Shown here in pieces: positions 1 through 9,222 of a DNA stretch of 64,000 nt. Each line of letters starts with the position of its first letter. The stretch's first letter is position 1. This DNA is from Dipteris shenzhenensis (lineage: Eukaryota; Polypodiophyta; Polypodiopsida; Gleicheniales). The translations under genes and the position numbers were made by a program. Location of the stretch: assembly GCA_047967505.1 (NCBI GenBank), contig CM106541.1, one strand, 5' to 3'. The notes under the pieces are model-generated. The model did no database searches, was not told the DNA's origin, and saw only the letters and a program-made list of their open reading frames with translations.

Positions 1-2
1 TA

Positions 3-232
3 GAACAAAGCACATTGAGGTGCATTATCACTATGTGCGGGAGAAGGTTTTACTAGGTCTTATTGATCTAGTTTATGTCAGCACAAAGGATCAGGTAGCT
101 GACATATTCACAAAAGCATTGGGTGTAGAGAAGTTGCGCAAGTTCAAAGACTTGCTTGGTGTGCAGGAATTGGGATTGAGCTCGAGGGGGAGTGTTGAGA
201 TATCGAGCTCCACTCGCGATATGCCAAGGTGA
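3..232 (+). CDS. Ty1-copia polyprotein, C-terminal end of RNase H (partial)
   Basis: The frame is open from the window edge to a TGA at 230-232. It reads through the typical copia RNase H tail: RTKHIEVHYHYVREK followed by VSTKDQVADIFTKAL, the conserved 'TKHI.I..H..R' and 'Q.AD..TK.L' blocks that end copia polyproteins. Upstream catalytic RNase H residues, reverse transcriptase and integrase lie outside the window. The coding end runs about 40 bp into the LTR that starts at 193, which is normal for compact copia elements. The visible part has no frameshift or stop, so this element may be younger than the other copia relics here. The family assignment is secure; whether the whole element is intact cannot be judged. 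Confidence 0.8.
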   Translation, partial: TKHIEVHYHYVREKVLLGLIDLVYVSTKDQVADIFTKALGVEKLRKFKDLLGVQELGLSSRGSVEISSSTRDMPR

Positions 233-544
233 CCGTTGTGCATTTATGTCATCGACTTGTTAGCTATGGATGCGGTTGGTACACCACCCACGAATAATAG
301 CTAGATGACAGCTATCCTTATCTACACTAGTTCATGGCTCAGTTAGTATGCCACCTTAGTTAGTTGAGTTTGGTTTGAGACCCACATATAGGGTTCTTCT
401 ATTTCTTTGTACTAGAGTTCTTTTGGCTTTCACAACTAAGAAGAGGAAAACTATTTTCAGCCTCCACCTTTGTGTGTATTCCCCCATTGTGTATGTGAGA
501 AAGCCACAAGTGAGACTCCTTCCCTCTCTCCCACTATCGTCACA
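193..544 (+). mobile_element. Copia LTR (3' LTR of the element entering from the left)
   Basis: The LTR begins TGTTGAGATATCGAGC just after a purine-rich polypurine tract (GAGGGGGAG, 184-192) and ends CACA at 544. A copy of the same length (352 bp) and nearly the same sequence lies on the opposite strand at 28432-28783. There a copia primer site follows it directly, which fixes both ends. The 5' LTR of this element is outside the window, so the target duplication cannot be checked. Confidence 0.8.
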
Positions 545-656
545 AGTGGTAGGTCCTTTGCCTATATCAATTTTGGCTCTTCTAACACATAGAAGGACAT
601 GTTTTCATGCTCCTTTAGCGGTTGTAAGGTGGGGTCTTCTTCAAACATTTGCTGCA

Positions 657-1783
657 TTAGTGTGGACCCTTCCATTGAAGAGCATGAGCATCCACTTTTT
701 TGGGCACTTGCAAGCATTTAGAGGCTCGATTGATTGTTTGGTGCATTGGATAGATCATATTAGCACCCTTGCTTGCCTTGAGTCTTTCCTCAAACCTTTC
801 TTCGCACTCACACAGCAAGTTTTGTGGCTTGATAAGCTGTTGTTTCTCTACCAAGGGGTTTGGATATTCACCATGCTCTTTGGTCATTGTGGCACTACCG
901 TAGGTAGGGGTCCTTAGCGATTCCTTGACTTCTTTCAGAGGAGAATTGATCCATCCTCCATTTGAGGAAGTATCACTAGAAGAAGCTGATGTGGCCAGGG
1001 TGGCAATGTCTTCATCATACCCATCTTGGATGATTACCTTATCATGGCCCTTTCCAGCCTTAGTGGCACGTTTAGCATTTCCATGTGCAAATGGAGTTTC
1101 CTCTCTAGATTGTGATGTACTAGCCTTATCTCTTTTGGCCTGCTTACAAAGTTCCTTGATGAAGGCCTTAGCCTGAGCCCTTGTGATTACATTTAAGGGT
1201 ATCGAGGACACTTAGCCTCTCTCAATGTTGTAAAGATTAAGACTTACATTCTTAGGTATAGTAACCAACTTTGGTGGTCTTCGCATTGAGCTATCCTTGT
1301 TGAGGTGATGAACTCCACACCCAATGCACAATGGTGCTTGTGTGTTTGAAGAATTTGTTGCTGTGTGGATGTGGTATCCCTATAGGGACAATCTTTTAAG
1401 GAATGAGGACCTTGACACTTATAGCATCAACGAATTGGTGGTCTCCTTGTCAAGGTGTTAATATCTCTTGGATTTTAAGAGGCACAAGTTGTTTGGTCGA
1501 TGGGGATATATTGGTCATCCTACATAATATAATGACTTGTATAGTTGGATTAACTCACAGTATTAATGGCTTGAGCATGAGTACTCCCACCAAGGGTGTG
1601 GCCTGGTTCTTTCCAATTACTATGTAGTCCCTCCACTAAGACTTGGTTCATAGGAGTGATTTGTGGGTGGTCTCTGTGCCAACATGGACTTAGGTAGAAC
1701 AGAATGTGTGTAGAGTAGCGGCAAAGCTTCGCTTGTACTTGCATAAGGCTAGAAATAATCCCTCTTAGAAATTTGACATGCAA
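657..1783 (-). pseudogene. Decayed Ty3/gypsy gag and gag-pol junction
   Basis: The minus strand carries a broken retroviral-type gag. A zinc knuckle CYKCQGPHSLKDCP (1385-1426; CX2CX3HX4C spacing, as in many plant gypsy gags) is followed, after a frame change, by a second knuckle CIGCGVHHLNKDS whose last Cys is lost. Then comes NVITRAQAKAF in the open stretch 657-1211; 'VITRAQAK' is characteristic of the region between the zinc knuckle and the protease in plant gypsy elements. The following Ser/Glu-rich 150 residues fit the linker before protease, but no DTG or DSG motif is visible. The N-terminal part (1550-1783) lies in another frame. At least two frameshifts and several stops make it a relic. 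No LTR belonging to it was found. Confidence 0.6.
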
Positions 1784-2035
1784 GTTCTACATGCGAGTTC
1801 TACTTGCAACTCCTACATGCAAGTCCTACATGCAAGTCCTACTTGCAACTCCTACATGCAACTCCTACATGCAACTCTTACATGTGATTCTTACATGTGT
1901 GTTCTACATGCGAGTTCTACATGCAACTCCTACATCCAACATGCAACATGCAAATAGACACATGCAACTCTTACATGCAACTTCTATGTGTAGGTTCTAC
2001 ATGTAGAGAGAGAATGTCTTACAATTCCTACATGC
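1777..2035. repeat. 13-bp minisatellite (unit TACATGCAASTCC)
   Basis: Tandem, degenerate copies of TACATGCAAGTCC or TACATGCAACTCC run at a strict 13-bp step from 1777 to about 1930. More divergent copies follow up to the GAGAGAGA at about 2035. A 13-bp unit shifts the frame each copy, so the overlapping open frames here are repeat artefacts. Confidence 0.85.
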
Positions 2036-2194
2036 AGAGAGAGAAGCTCTCCAACTTGTATAAATGCCCCATAATGGAATGAAGCCCACACTCTTTGGGG
2101 CATTGTGTTGAATTCTACTTTGGTATTCCAAGCAATTGTCTCAAGTGTCCATGTTTCCTTGCACTCCACGTCCAAAAGCATGTCCTAACCTTGC

Positions 2195-2400
2195 AACTCC
2201 TCCTCCCCTCTCCTCTAACCTTGCAACCCATCCTCTCCCTCTCCTCCCTCCTCCTCCCTTCTCCTCCTCCTCTCCCTCCTCCTCCTCCCTTCTCCTCCTC
2301 CTCTCTCTCTGCTCCTCCCTCTCCTCCTCCCTCCTCCTCCCTCCTCCTCCTCCCTCCTCCTTCCTCCTCCTCCTCCCTCCTCTCTCTTCTTTCCCCCCAT
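2195..2400. repeat. Polypyrimidine (TCC/CTCC)n tract
   Basis: About 200 bp of almost pure C/T on the plus strand, mainly CTC and TCC triplets. It is open in all plus frames and as a Glu/Gly/Arg frame on minus only because of its composition. The strand asymmetry could allow triplex structures; no gene is inferred. The stretch 2036-2194 between this and the minisatellite holds nothing I recognise. Confidence 0.85.
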
Positions 2401-2507
2401 GCTCTTACACCTTCTTTCTCTCCCACTCCTATGCTCCCCCTAAACCCTTAGTTCCTCAACCCTTAACCTCCATGATCCATGAGGGAGACGAGATCTCCAC
2501 CATGTAG

Positions 2508-2680
2508 TCTACCCTAAACCTTGGATCCTCCTAACCCTGGAACCTCTTCTAAACTTTGGAACCTCTCTCTAAACCTTGGAATCTCCTTCAAACCCTTGAA
2601 CCTCCTTCTAAACCTTGGAACCTCATTCTAAAATCTAAAACCTCCTTCTAACCCTTAAACTCCTCCTAAATACTACAACC
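2508..2680. repeat. Degenerate ~20-bp tandem repeat (CTAAACCTTGGAACCTCCTT)
   Basis: About eight diverged units of the form CTAAACCTTGGAACCTCCTT, 17-20 bp each, stand head to tail. CTAAACC/CTAACCC segments recall the plant telomere repeat, but the unit is longer and the resemblance is probably accidental. Confidence 0.7.
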
Positions 2681-2908
2681 CCTAATGAACGTGAAAGCCT
2701 TCATTACCTCAACCATGATGATACACGTTATGTTTGCTTACCACACGTAAGCCTATGTCTCTCACCGAAATACGACTCGAGGTCCTAAGCTACACGTATA
2801 CTACAAACGACAACCTCGATATATTTGTAGGTGACAAAAAGCCTCGGAACCCTTCATATTGAGATTACACTGCTCTTCCTACAAAAGCTGTGGGACAGAG
2901 CAAACATT

Positions 2909-2926
2909 TGGCGCCGCTGTCAAGGA
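2909..2926 (+). other. Gypsy-type primer binding site next to an LTR end
   Basis: TGGCGCCGCTGTCAAGGAG closely matches the complement of the 3' end of plant tRNA-Asp (TGGCGCCGTTGCCGGGGA), the usual primer site of Tat/Athila-type gypsy elements. It lies 2 bp after a segment ending CAAACA (2906), as expected for the end of a 5' LTR. The LTR would extend left through 2680-2906, but its start and its partner LTR cannot be recognised. No gag or pol follows in the plus direction, so the element is truncated or badly decayed. Confidence 0.5.
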
Positions 2927-3157
2927 GACTAGCGCCTCAAGTAATGAGTAAACATACGCAAGTATGTGTAAAAAACAAACTACTTTGAACTTTCAAGAGC
3001 TAGGAGAGCTAAAATTTTTCCAACTCAAGTAAATATAAAAATTAAAAAAAAAAATAATTCCTAGCTGAGACTCTTCGTTACCGGTTTAGGAAAATGCATG
3101 TTTTCTCGAAAAACAGCACCTTAAGGAATAAATCAGACCATGTGATGGTTGTCAAAG

Positions 3158-3600
3158 TGTAGAGCCCAAAATTCTAAACATTTCTCCTTTTTATGGAAAC
3201 ACATTCTGACACAACCACCACAAGTTATGGGCAATCAATGATTAAAGGTTATAAATGCCATAACACAAAAGAAAAATTGAAACCACCTCCCTAGTCACAT
3301 GTGGATAAATTCAAAGCTGCACATGTATTTGACTACTCAAACGTGGACAAATTCAAAGGTGCACATGTGTTTGACTAAATCCATAGCTCCTCCTCCTTCC
3401 CTATAAAAGTGCACCCATCCCTCTCATACTTATCTTTCACATCTTGCCTCCATCCTCTTCCCCATTCTGAGCCCTACACAAGACACTCCTCCCTCTCCAT
3501 CGACCACCACCCTACTCCTATCCTCACATGGTGAGTTACTTCGAGCCTGTCTCGCAGCGATAACCTAGCCATCCACCCACCGTCCATTGGTCCTCAACAA
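3158..3600 (+). promoter_or_regulatory. LTR-like promoter segment with TATA box and 42-bp duplication
   Basis: The segment starts TGTAGAGCCCAAAATTC, a start seen in many plant gypsy LTRs. It holds a 42-bp direct duplication (starting at 3301 and 3343; GTGGAYAAATTCAAAGSTGC core) and a good TATA box, CTATAAAAG at about 3401, followed by a C-rich leader. The right boundary is not clear. I read it as a solitary or truncated gypsy-type LTR promoter; it could instead be the promoter of the repeat that follows. Nothing is recognised in 2927-3157. Confidence 0.3.
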
Positions 3601-3705
3601 TCCCATTACATCGAAAAAGACTTGGAGAGCGTTCAGGTGACCATCTCTTCCTCCCTTTGGATTTCCATTCAAGTTTTTCGTCCGTCAAGTTTTTTCTTTT
3701 TTCTT

Positions 3706-4062
3706 TTTTCCCCCTCCCCCTCCACCACTACTCCCCCTCCATCTCCACCATGCCCTTCCCCCCCCTCCATCTCCACCACCCCCCCCCTCTCCACCACCCC
3801 CTCCACCACCCCCCCTCTCCACCACACACCCCCCCCTCCTCCATCTTCCCCTTCACCAACACCTCCCCCTCCTCCATCTCCACCCCCCCCTCCTCCATCT
3901 CCACCACCCCCTCCACCCTCCAACACCCCCCCCTCCCATCTCCACCCCCCCTCCTCCATCTCCACCCCCCCCTCCATCTCCACAACCCCCTCCACCCTCC
4001 AACACCCCCCCTCCCATCTCCACCCCCACACCCCCCCCATCTCCACCCCCCCTCCTCTCGCT
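3706..4062. repeat. C-rich pyrimidine minisatellite (CCCCTCCATCTCCACC units)
   Basis: About 350 bp of CCCCCTCCATCTCCACCACC-type units with almost no purine other than A in CCATC/CCACC. It yields long Pro/Ser/His frames on plus and Gly/Trp/Glu frames on minus, which are compositional artefacts. Confidence 0.85.
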
Positions 4063-4163
4063 CTTCTCTTTCCTTCCCCCCTCCTCTCTCTCTCTCTCTC
4101 TTTCCCCCTCTCTCTCTCTTTTCTCCCTTTCTCTCTCTACCCCTCTCTCTCTTTCTCTCTCTA

Positions 4164-4224
<61 letters not shown>

Positions 4225-4230
4225 CCCCCT
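4062..4230. repeat. (CT)n microsatellite, interrupted
   Basis: CT dinucleotides with a few CCC and TTT interruptions; the purest run is 4169-4221. From 4231 to 4560 I see no gene. A short inverted segment around 4262-4300 (AAGGGCT...AGCCCTT) could form a hairpin. Confidence 0.9.
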
Positions 4231-4639
4231 CGCTAGCCGCTCCACCCTACCTACTCCTAACTAAGGCTTTAGCCCTTATATTAAGCAAGGGCTAAGAAGC
4301 CCTTGCAAAGCTAGCTGCAGAGCCGAGGTGGGCAGTGCATCCGCAGTGCCTGCCCTCGTCGCAATGCTTGCGTGCAGCGCTCGCCAAGGGCGATGCAACC
4401 AGCAACCAGCGACGCCTGCCCTGCATCTAACAACCATGTGTCACTGTGACTCACATGCAGTGATGATGTGGCACTGTGCTTAGCAAGAGGTGTGCCAGTG
4501 AAGCTCTGTGCTGAGGTGGTAGGAGTGTGCACATGCAGTGTGTGCATAGTGTGCCTGGCAAGGGACTGTGCCTGCAGGGGTCAGTGCTGACTGGACTGCT
4601 GAGGTGGCAGTGCTGAGGTGGCACAGATGATATTAGCAG

Positions 4640-5020
4640 GGTGACGTGGCAATGTTGACATGGCACTGATGATGTGTCCCTGATGACATGGCACAGGTGA
4701 CGTGGTTGATGATGTGGCACATGTGACGTGGCTGATGATGTGTCACTGATGACATGGCAAGTGACGTGGCTGATGATGTGTCACTGATGATGTGGCAAGT
4801 GACGTGGTTGATGATGTGTCACTGATGACATGGCAAGTGATGTGGCAATTAGTGGTGATGTGGCAGTCGATGATGACGTGGTAGGATGACATGGCCTCCT
4901 TACTTGGTGCTGATGACGTGTCAGATAGGGTTGCCACGTGGCTAAATTTTAACCAAAGACCAAACCCAAGGTTAACGATTAACCTAACATGGGTCAAATT
5001 CTATCTGCCACGTGTCGACT
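4640..5020 (+). promoter_or_regulatory. Cluster of ACGT-core (G-box-like) motifs
   Basis: Nine ACGT-core sites occur in about 380 bp: GACGTGG at 4642, TGACGTGG near 4698, 4723, 4762, 4800 and 4874, TGACGTGTC near 4916, GCCACGTGGC near 4933 and GCCACGTGTC near 5009. In plants such cores are bound by bZIP and bHLH factors. They lie just upstream, on the same strand, of the 14-3-3/RPT3 fusion. A similar but shorter segment ending TTGCCACATGTC occurs inside the gag-only element at about 10140-10340, so the block is probably transposon sequence. No TATA box was identified between the cluster and the fusion. Confidence 0.45.
4690..4852. repeat. 38-bp tandem repeat carrying TGACGTGG motifs
   Basis: Units of the form GATGATGTGTCACTGATGAC plus ATGGCAAGTGACGTGGCT repeat at 38 bp, with three clear copies (from about 4733) and degenerate flanks back to about 4560. 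Each copy contains a TGACGTGG site. Confidence 0.8.
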
Positions 5021-5153
5021 TCTAAGGTCTCTGAACCTTTGTGAAGCAAAAGAAGACGATGACGGATTTCGACGACCTTCTACAACAGCACGTCGATGAG
5101 AGTTTGAGATGCGCCGAAGCTTGGAGGACTATAGAGCCATGGTTGAAGGAGTC

Positions 5154-5474
5154 GCGTACATGGCCAAGCTTGCCGAGCAGGCAGAGCGCTACGAGGAGAT
5201 GGTGGAATTCATGGAAAAGGTCGCCAAGAGCGCCGGCGGTGAAGATCTATCCGTTGAAGAGCGCAACCTCCTTTCTGTCGCCTACAAGAATGTCATCGGG
5301 GCTCGGAGAGCTTCTTGGAGAATCATCTCCTCCATTGAACAGAAAGAGGAGAGCAAGGGCAACGAGGAGCATGTCACAACTATCAAGGAGTATCGAGCCA
5401 AGGTGGAGGCGGAACTGACTAAGATTTGCGAGGACATCCTTCAGTTGCTCGACGGTCACCTTGTTCCCACGGCC
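5154..5474 (+). pseudogene. 14-3-3 protein gene fragment (N-terminal half)
   Basis: An uninterrupted frame encodes about 107 residues of a plant 14-3-3 protein. It starts [15 protein letters not shown] and passes through [33 protein letters not shown] and [21 protein letters not shown] to HLVPTA. These are the dimerisation helices and the first part of the phosphopeptide groove; the groove Lys (AYKN) and Arg (GARR) are present. The second Arg-Tyr pair and the C-terminal half are missing. The usual N-terminus is replaced by unrelated sequence: the frame can be followed back to an ATG at 5109 with 15 non-14-3-3 codons. At 5475 the match stops and RPT3 sequence begins. There is no intron within the fragment. 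It is a captured piece, not a working gene, though its open frame suggests recent capture. Confidence 0.85.
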
Positions 5475-5478
5475 GCCA

Positions 5479-5688
5479 CTTTATACTCGAATGAAGACCC
5501 TTGAGCGGTAGCTTGAGTTCCTTGATATACAAAGAATCTGAAACGGGAGCTTCTACGTGCCCAAGAGGAGGTGAAGCGCATTCAGTCTGTCCCTCTCGTC
5601 ATCCAACAATTCATGGAAATGGTCGATCAAAGCAATGGGATCGTGGGCTCGACGACTGGCTCCAATTACTACGTTAGAATCCTTAGTC
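5479..5688 (+). pseudogene. 26S proteasome ATPase RPT3 gene fragment
   Basis: Right after the 14-3-3 piece, in another frame, comes a match to the N-terminal region of RPT3, an AAA ATPase of the 19S proteasome cap. [10 protein letters not shown]-stop-LEFLDIQ (5479-5535) is followed, after a frame change and a loss of about eight codons relative to the protein, by [20 protein letters not shown], then [20 protein letters not shown] and [11 protein letters not shown] up to about 5688. This is the end of the coiled coil and the start of the OB domain; the ATPase domain (Walker A and B) is absent. The internal stop at 5509-5511 is TAG where RPT3 has Gln. The missing codons are flanked by short CAA repeats, so slippage or a skipped piece are both possible. 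Confidence 0.85.
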
Positions 5689-5949
5689 TCTGAGAAACTG
5701 AAATGAACCTCTCAAGCATGAACTCTCATAACAGAATGGAACATGAATAGAATTCAACGGAAACTCTCTCAAAGAACTCAAGAATCTCTCTCTCCATAGA
5801 CGAAAATTCTTCTCAATGAGAAGGAAATTTCTCTCTTTCAATGAACGGAAATCCTTCACTCAACGGAAGTGAATGGAATGAAAGACTACCTCTCAATCTC
5901 TCAATCTCACACTCTCAAGAATCTCAATGTCTCAGCGGAAGACAAGGAC

Positions 5950-6191
5950 GATCTGATACCATGACAAAATATGAAGAGGGGAGAGGAGAAGAGTGGAGAT
6001 GAGGAGAGAGGGCACAGCTAGAGAGCACACCACAAATGACTAACTGTACACTAGATTTAGTTGAAAAAATAGAATATATACAAACCCTTTTAGGGTTAGG
6101 GTTAGGGGATCTAACCCTTTCCTTTATAGCACTCTATAAGGTTAGTGCTATGCACATATGATCACGTGATGTTGAGCGTGAACTCTCAACA
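5950..6191 (-). mobile_element. Copia-type LTR (230 bp) with primer site
   Basis: Read on minus, an LTR of 230 bp runs from TGTTGAGAGTTCACGC (ending at 6191) to TTTTGTCA (starting at 5962). It is followed directly by TGGTATCAGAT (5951-5961), the initiator tRNA-Met primer site of copia elements. It holds TATA-like sequence (GCTATAAAG, 6122-6130) and, about 15 bp further, CCCTAACCCTAACCCTA (6091-6108). The sequence following the primer site on minus is a GA/CT-rich leader (5690-5950), then the captured RPT3/14-3-3 segment in antisense. No gag is seen and the partner LTR was not found, so this is one end of a non-autonomous element or a fragment. Confidence 0.65.
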
Positions 6192-7039
6192 CTCCATGAT
6201 TGGAGAATTGATAGACTGACAATCCAGAATCATGACAGTGTAGTCAGGGTGCTTAGCAAAAATGTCATATGCCTTTTCTTCTCTTTAATTTTCTCTAATT
6301 CAGTTCACTTTAGTAGAACACTTTATCAAAGCATACCATATGTATCACACAATAATAATTTTATTAGCTATTGGCATTTACTTAAGCAAGATATGAGGAT
6401 ACAAGCCCTCTAAGTAATTGTATTTCTTATTTCAGACATAACACATGATATATGTCTTCTCATCTTATCAATGCACATCATCATGCTTATTTAATAATAA
6501 AATACCCTTAGCTCACTTAGATTATCGTAGATCTTATATAGGCTATCATATTTTATTCTCCTTTTCATGATATTTTAATATGATCAATCACTCTTCTTAA
6601 GATTCAATTATTCCCTTCTGTCGCACCGTACCATTCTTTTTGTCTCTATAGGAGCACTTCTATGAGAGTAAAAAAAATGAAAATATGGGAAAATAAAAAT
6701 ATGGGAATAGATGCGTATCTCCTTTGTCCTTCCAAATCTTTCCTTAGCCCCAGTCAACTTTCCTTTACTTCCTGTTCAATGGTTGATCTAATAACTTTGT
6801 GGTTCAACAGATATTCATTGCAGAGCCTCTCTTTCATAGTAACATCATCATATGCAACTTAAGAAAAGAAATTAAGTAAAAATTGTTTCTTGCCTCCCAT
6901 AGTCAGTTAGCCAGGCTCTGATACTACTATTACCAAAATTAAAATTAAACATGACCACAAATTCACAATTTATCAAAACTATAGAAATCAAGAACAAGGA
7001 AACAAGTGGGGGAGAGAAGAGAAAGAGAGAGTGACACTG

Positions 7040-8058
7040 GGGGACGAGCATTTTCTGAGCAAAATCTTTCGAGCGTCCGAGCGAAGGAAAAAAAAAGCTT
7101 CTAACTATGCATAAATATGGCAAAAATCGATCAGAAGAAAACATAGTTTCACTTAGAAATATGCAAAGTATTATAGCAATGCCTATTTTATACAAAAATC
7201 TTTAGGTGAATCTGTAGGAATGGTGAGAGCATAATGGGATGGCTTTTGAAGAAACCCACATGTAGAGTAGACTTCTCTATGAAAATTCCCTTATGATCCT
7301 TCTTACAACTTTTACTTAATAGGGGGTAACATTGAAAACCCTCTCTCAACCTATCTTCATGAAAGAGTTTCTTCAAAGAAAACTCATTAAAGCAAGCCAT
7401 CCAGGTAGTTTCGCCAGCGAAACCCCTTTGAAGCAAGTCTCCCAAGGTAGTTTCGCTGGCGAAACTACCTTGGACGGCACTTTTAAAAGTGACATAACTT
7501 TCATATCCAATGTCCAAATATAGTCATTCAACCACTCAAATTGATCGGAACACCCCATTTGAGCACATCTATGGAGTCATATTTTGGAAAATCTTTCATA
7601 TATAGTATTAAATATTACATTTTTTTTATGAGAGTGATATATAAGCCCAAGTTAATACTTATTTATAGTAATTTAAACTTCTCTAGAAACATGTCCATAA
7701 ATATGCTATAAAAACACTAAAAAGATATTGCCATATGATATAAATGTGTTAATAAGTAATTATATATGCATAGTATTATTACATTGAGAGTGATTATGAT
7801 GAATGTTTCTTAAAGGAATCAACACTTTTTTAAGGTAATAACAGGGGTACAAAGGGATGTCTCTAAATAAGAAAATTATGTTGTGTAAAAATGAATGAGT
7901 GACTAGTCTGTATATTTTTATGATAAAGGGATCTAGTTCTAGTGAAAATAAAAGTGTAAAAACCATGTTTCCTAAAGAAAAAATTTTTTAAAAATCTCTT
8001 GAAAAACACGCTCAGATAAACCTACTCATAGGTTTTTGCTCGTAAAATTGACGCATCC
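7040..8058. mobile_element. Non-autonomous MULE-like DNA transposon (1,019 bp)
   Basis: The insert is flanked by a perfect 9-bp duplication GTGACACTG (7031-7039 and 8059-8067). Copy B shows the uninterrupted site (GCGACATTG, about 13968), so both ends are fixed by comparison. Its termini form an imperfect inverted repeat: GGGGACGAGCATTTTCTGAG at the left against GGATGCGTCAATTTTACGAG at the right, about 18 of 28 bases equal. A 9-bp duplication and this structure are typical of Mutator-like elements. It has no transposase; the short open frames inside show no recognisable domain. A small perfect palindrome lies at 7442-7473. Confidence 0.75.
7442..7473. repeat. Perfect 15-bp palindrome with 2-bp loop inside the MULE-like element
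   Basis: CCAAGGTAGTTTCGC at 7442-7456 and its exact reverse complement at 7459-7473 are separated by TG. A shorter variant (CCAGGTAGTTTCGCCAGCGA) lies 40 bp upstream at about 7401, so the motif occurs in tandem. It would form a very stable hairpin in DNA or RNA. Confidence 0.9.
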
Positions 8059-8676
8059 GTGACACTGCATGGGGTCCAATTTGCCCCCCCTACATGGTGA
8101 CTCTTGCTTCCCATCTAAAGTATTTATAATTGTAATTCCCAAAAAGCAAAGAACCAATAATAGTACATCTAAAAGCATCCCTTGTCCACAATTAGAGGGA
8201 TTGCTCAACATATCTCCACGATGAGATCAAAATATCACAAGGCTTAATGTGCCCTCATCCACAATTAATAAAATAAAATTTCCCGTGGCTTAACATTCAT
8301 GACTTTACAACATGGCCCATGGACTTTGGTAACCATTCAATACTTGAATCATTCCAAATCACCTTCATCATCTTTGTACCTCGTTATCCAACTCATCATC
8401 TGTACTCAAGCTACCAATTGTGTTAAATGTTACAATCAATTGATGAATTATCACACCAACTAATCCCAACACAATTGTATGCTTGATATACAGACATCAA
8501 GATATACACCTTGCGACCAATTGCAATAACACTAGTAACACTCGAGACATTAGTATCAACATGGAATCAACCACAATACTAATCATCTAGCCTAGCAAAA
8601 CAGAGGTAGTTAGGCATCCCCAACTATACCTGACAAAGTATTCACTTGGACCCCTACCGCATTCGGTGTGCTCCTA

Positions 8677-9008
8677 TGTTAAAGCACATGGACTGAGCTC
8701 TCCTATGGACCCTAATGTACTCTAATGACAACACTAATCTAAGGTGGATGAATCCTAAGAGTGATCATGATTTATAACTCAAGTCAATTAGGTTCCAAGA
8801 TAGATTAACTTGGACTCATAAAGAGAATCTTGAGATAGTGCAAAGTGCTTTATTAATATTACTTCAAATGAACCTCCCTTTTATAGGTGAGGGTACTTAC
8901 ATCCATATGCTTGCTCACATGTGGGATATCTTTTCCATGCCATGTGGTAGCTTGCCCTTTACTCATACCTTTGCTCTACATGTGCTCATGGCACCATAAC
9001 TCTCAACA
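8677..9008 (-). mobile_element. 3' LTR of the gag-only element
   Basis: 332 bp, TG...CA, in the minus orientation. The TATA box reads CTATAAAAG on minus (about 8881-8889). It differs from the partner at 11471-11805 by about 15 substitutions and a 3-bp gap near its minus-strand 3' end. Confidence 0.9.
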
Positions 9009-9222
9009 TCTCCCTATGGTGCCATGATCCTTTAGCTATTGCAAGGTGGTTAGATGTGAGTTACAAGATCAAATCCTCCCCTAGGTGCTTTCATAGCTAC
9101 TCTCAGGTGGTCAGGTTTGATTTACGAAATATAGGCAAGGTTGGCAAGGTTTTTGTTTCTCAATACATTCCATTGATGTCACCTTTTGGCTCATGGCTTG
9201 ATGATGATGCTGTGTAGTTGAC

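Noticed and set aside
1209-1700. Short plus-strand frames over the gypsy gag relic
   Set aside because: Shadows of the minus-strand gag, which has recognisable zinc knuckles.
3622-4295. Long Pro/Ser and Ser/Leu open frames over 200 codons
   Set aside because: They lie entirely in C-rich minisatellite and (CT)n sequence and are open in several frames and both strands at once.
5041-5504. A functional short 14-3-3 gene starting at 5109
   Set aside because: The N-terminus is unrelated, the C-terminal half with the rest of the phosphopeptide groove is missing, and RPT3 sequence follows in another frame.
6089-6109. Interstitial telomere array
   Set aside because: Only about two and a half TTAGGGT-like units, inside an LTR; too short for a telomeric remnant.
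7188-7558. Overlapping frames with LASETTLGDLLQRGFAGETT-type repeats as a coding sequence
   Set aside because: They span the palindrome at 7400-7473 and read on both strands; this is the inverted repeat, not a protein.
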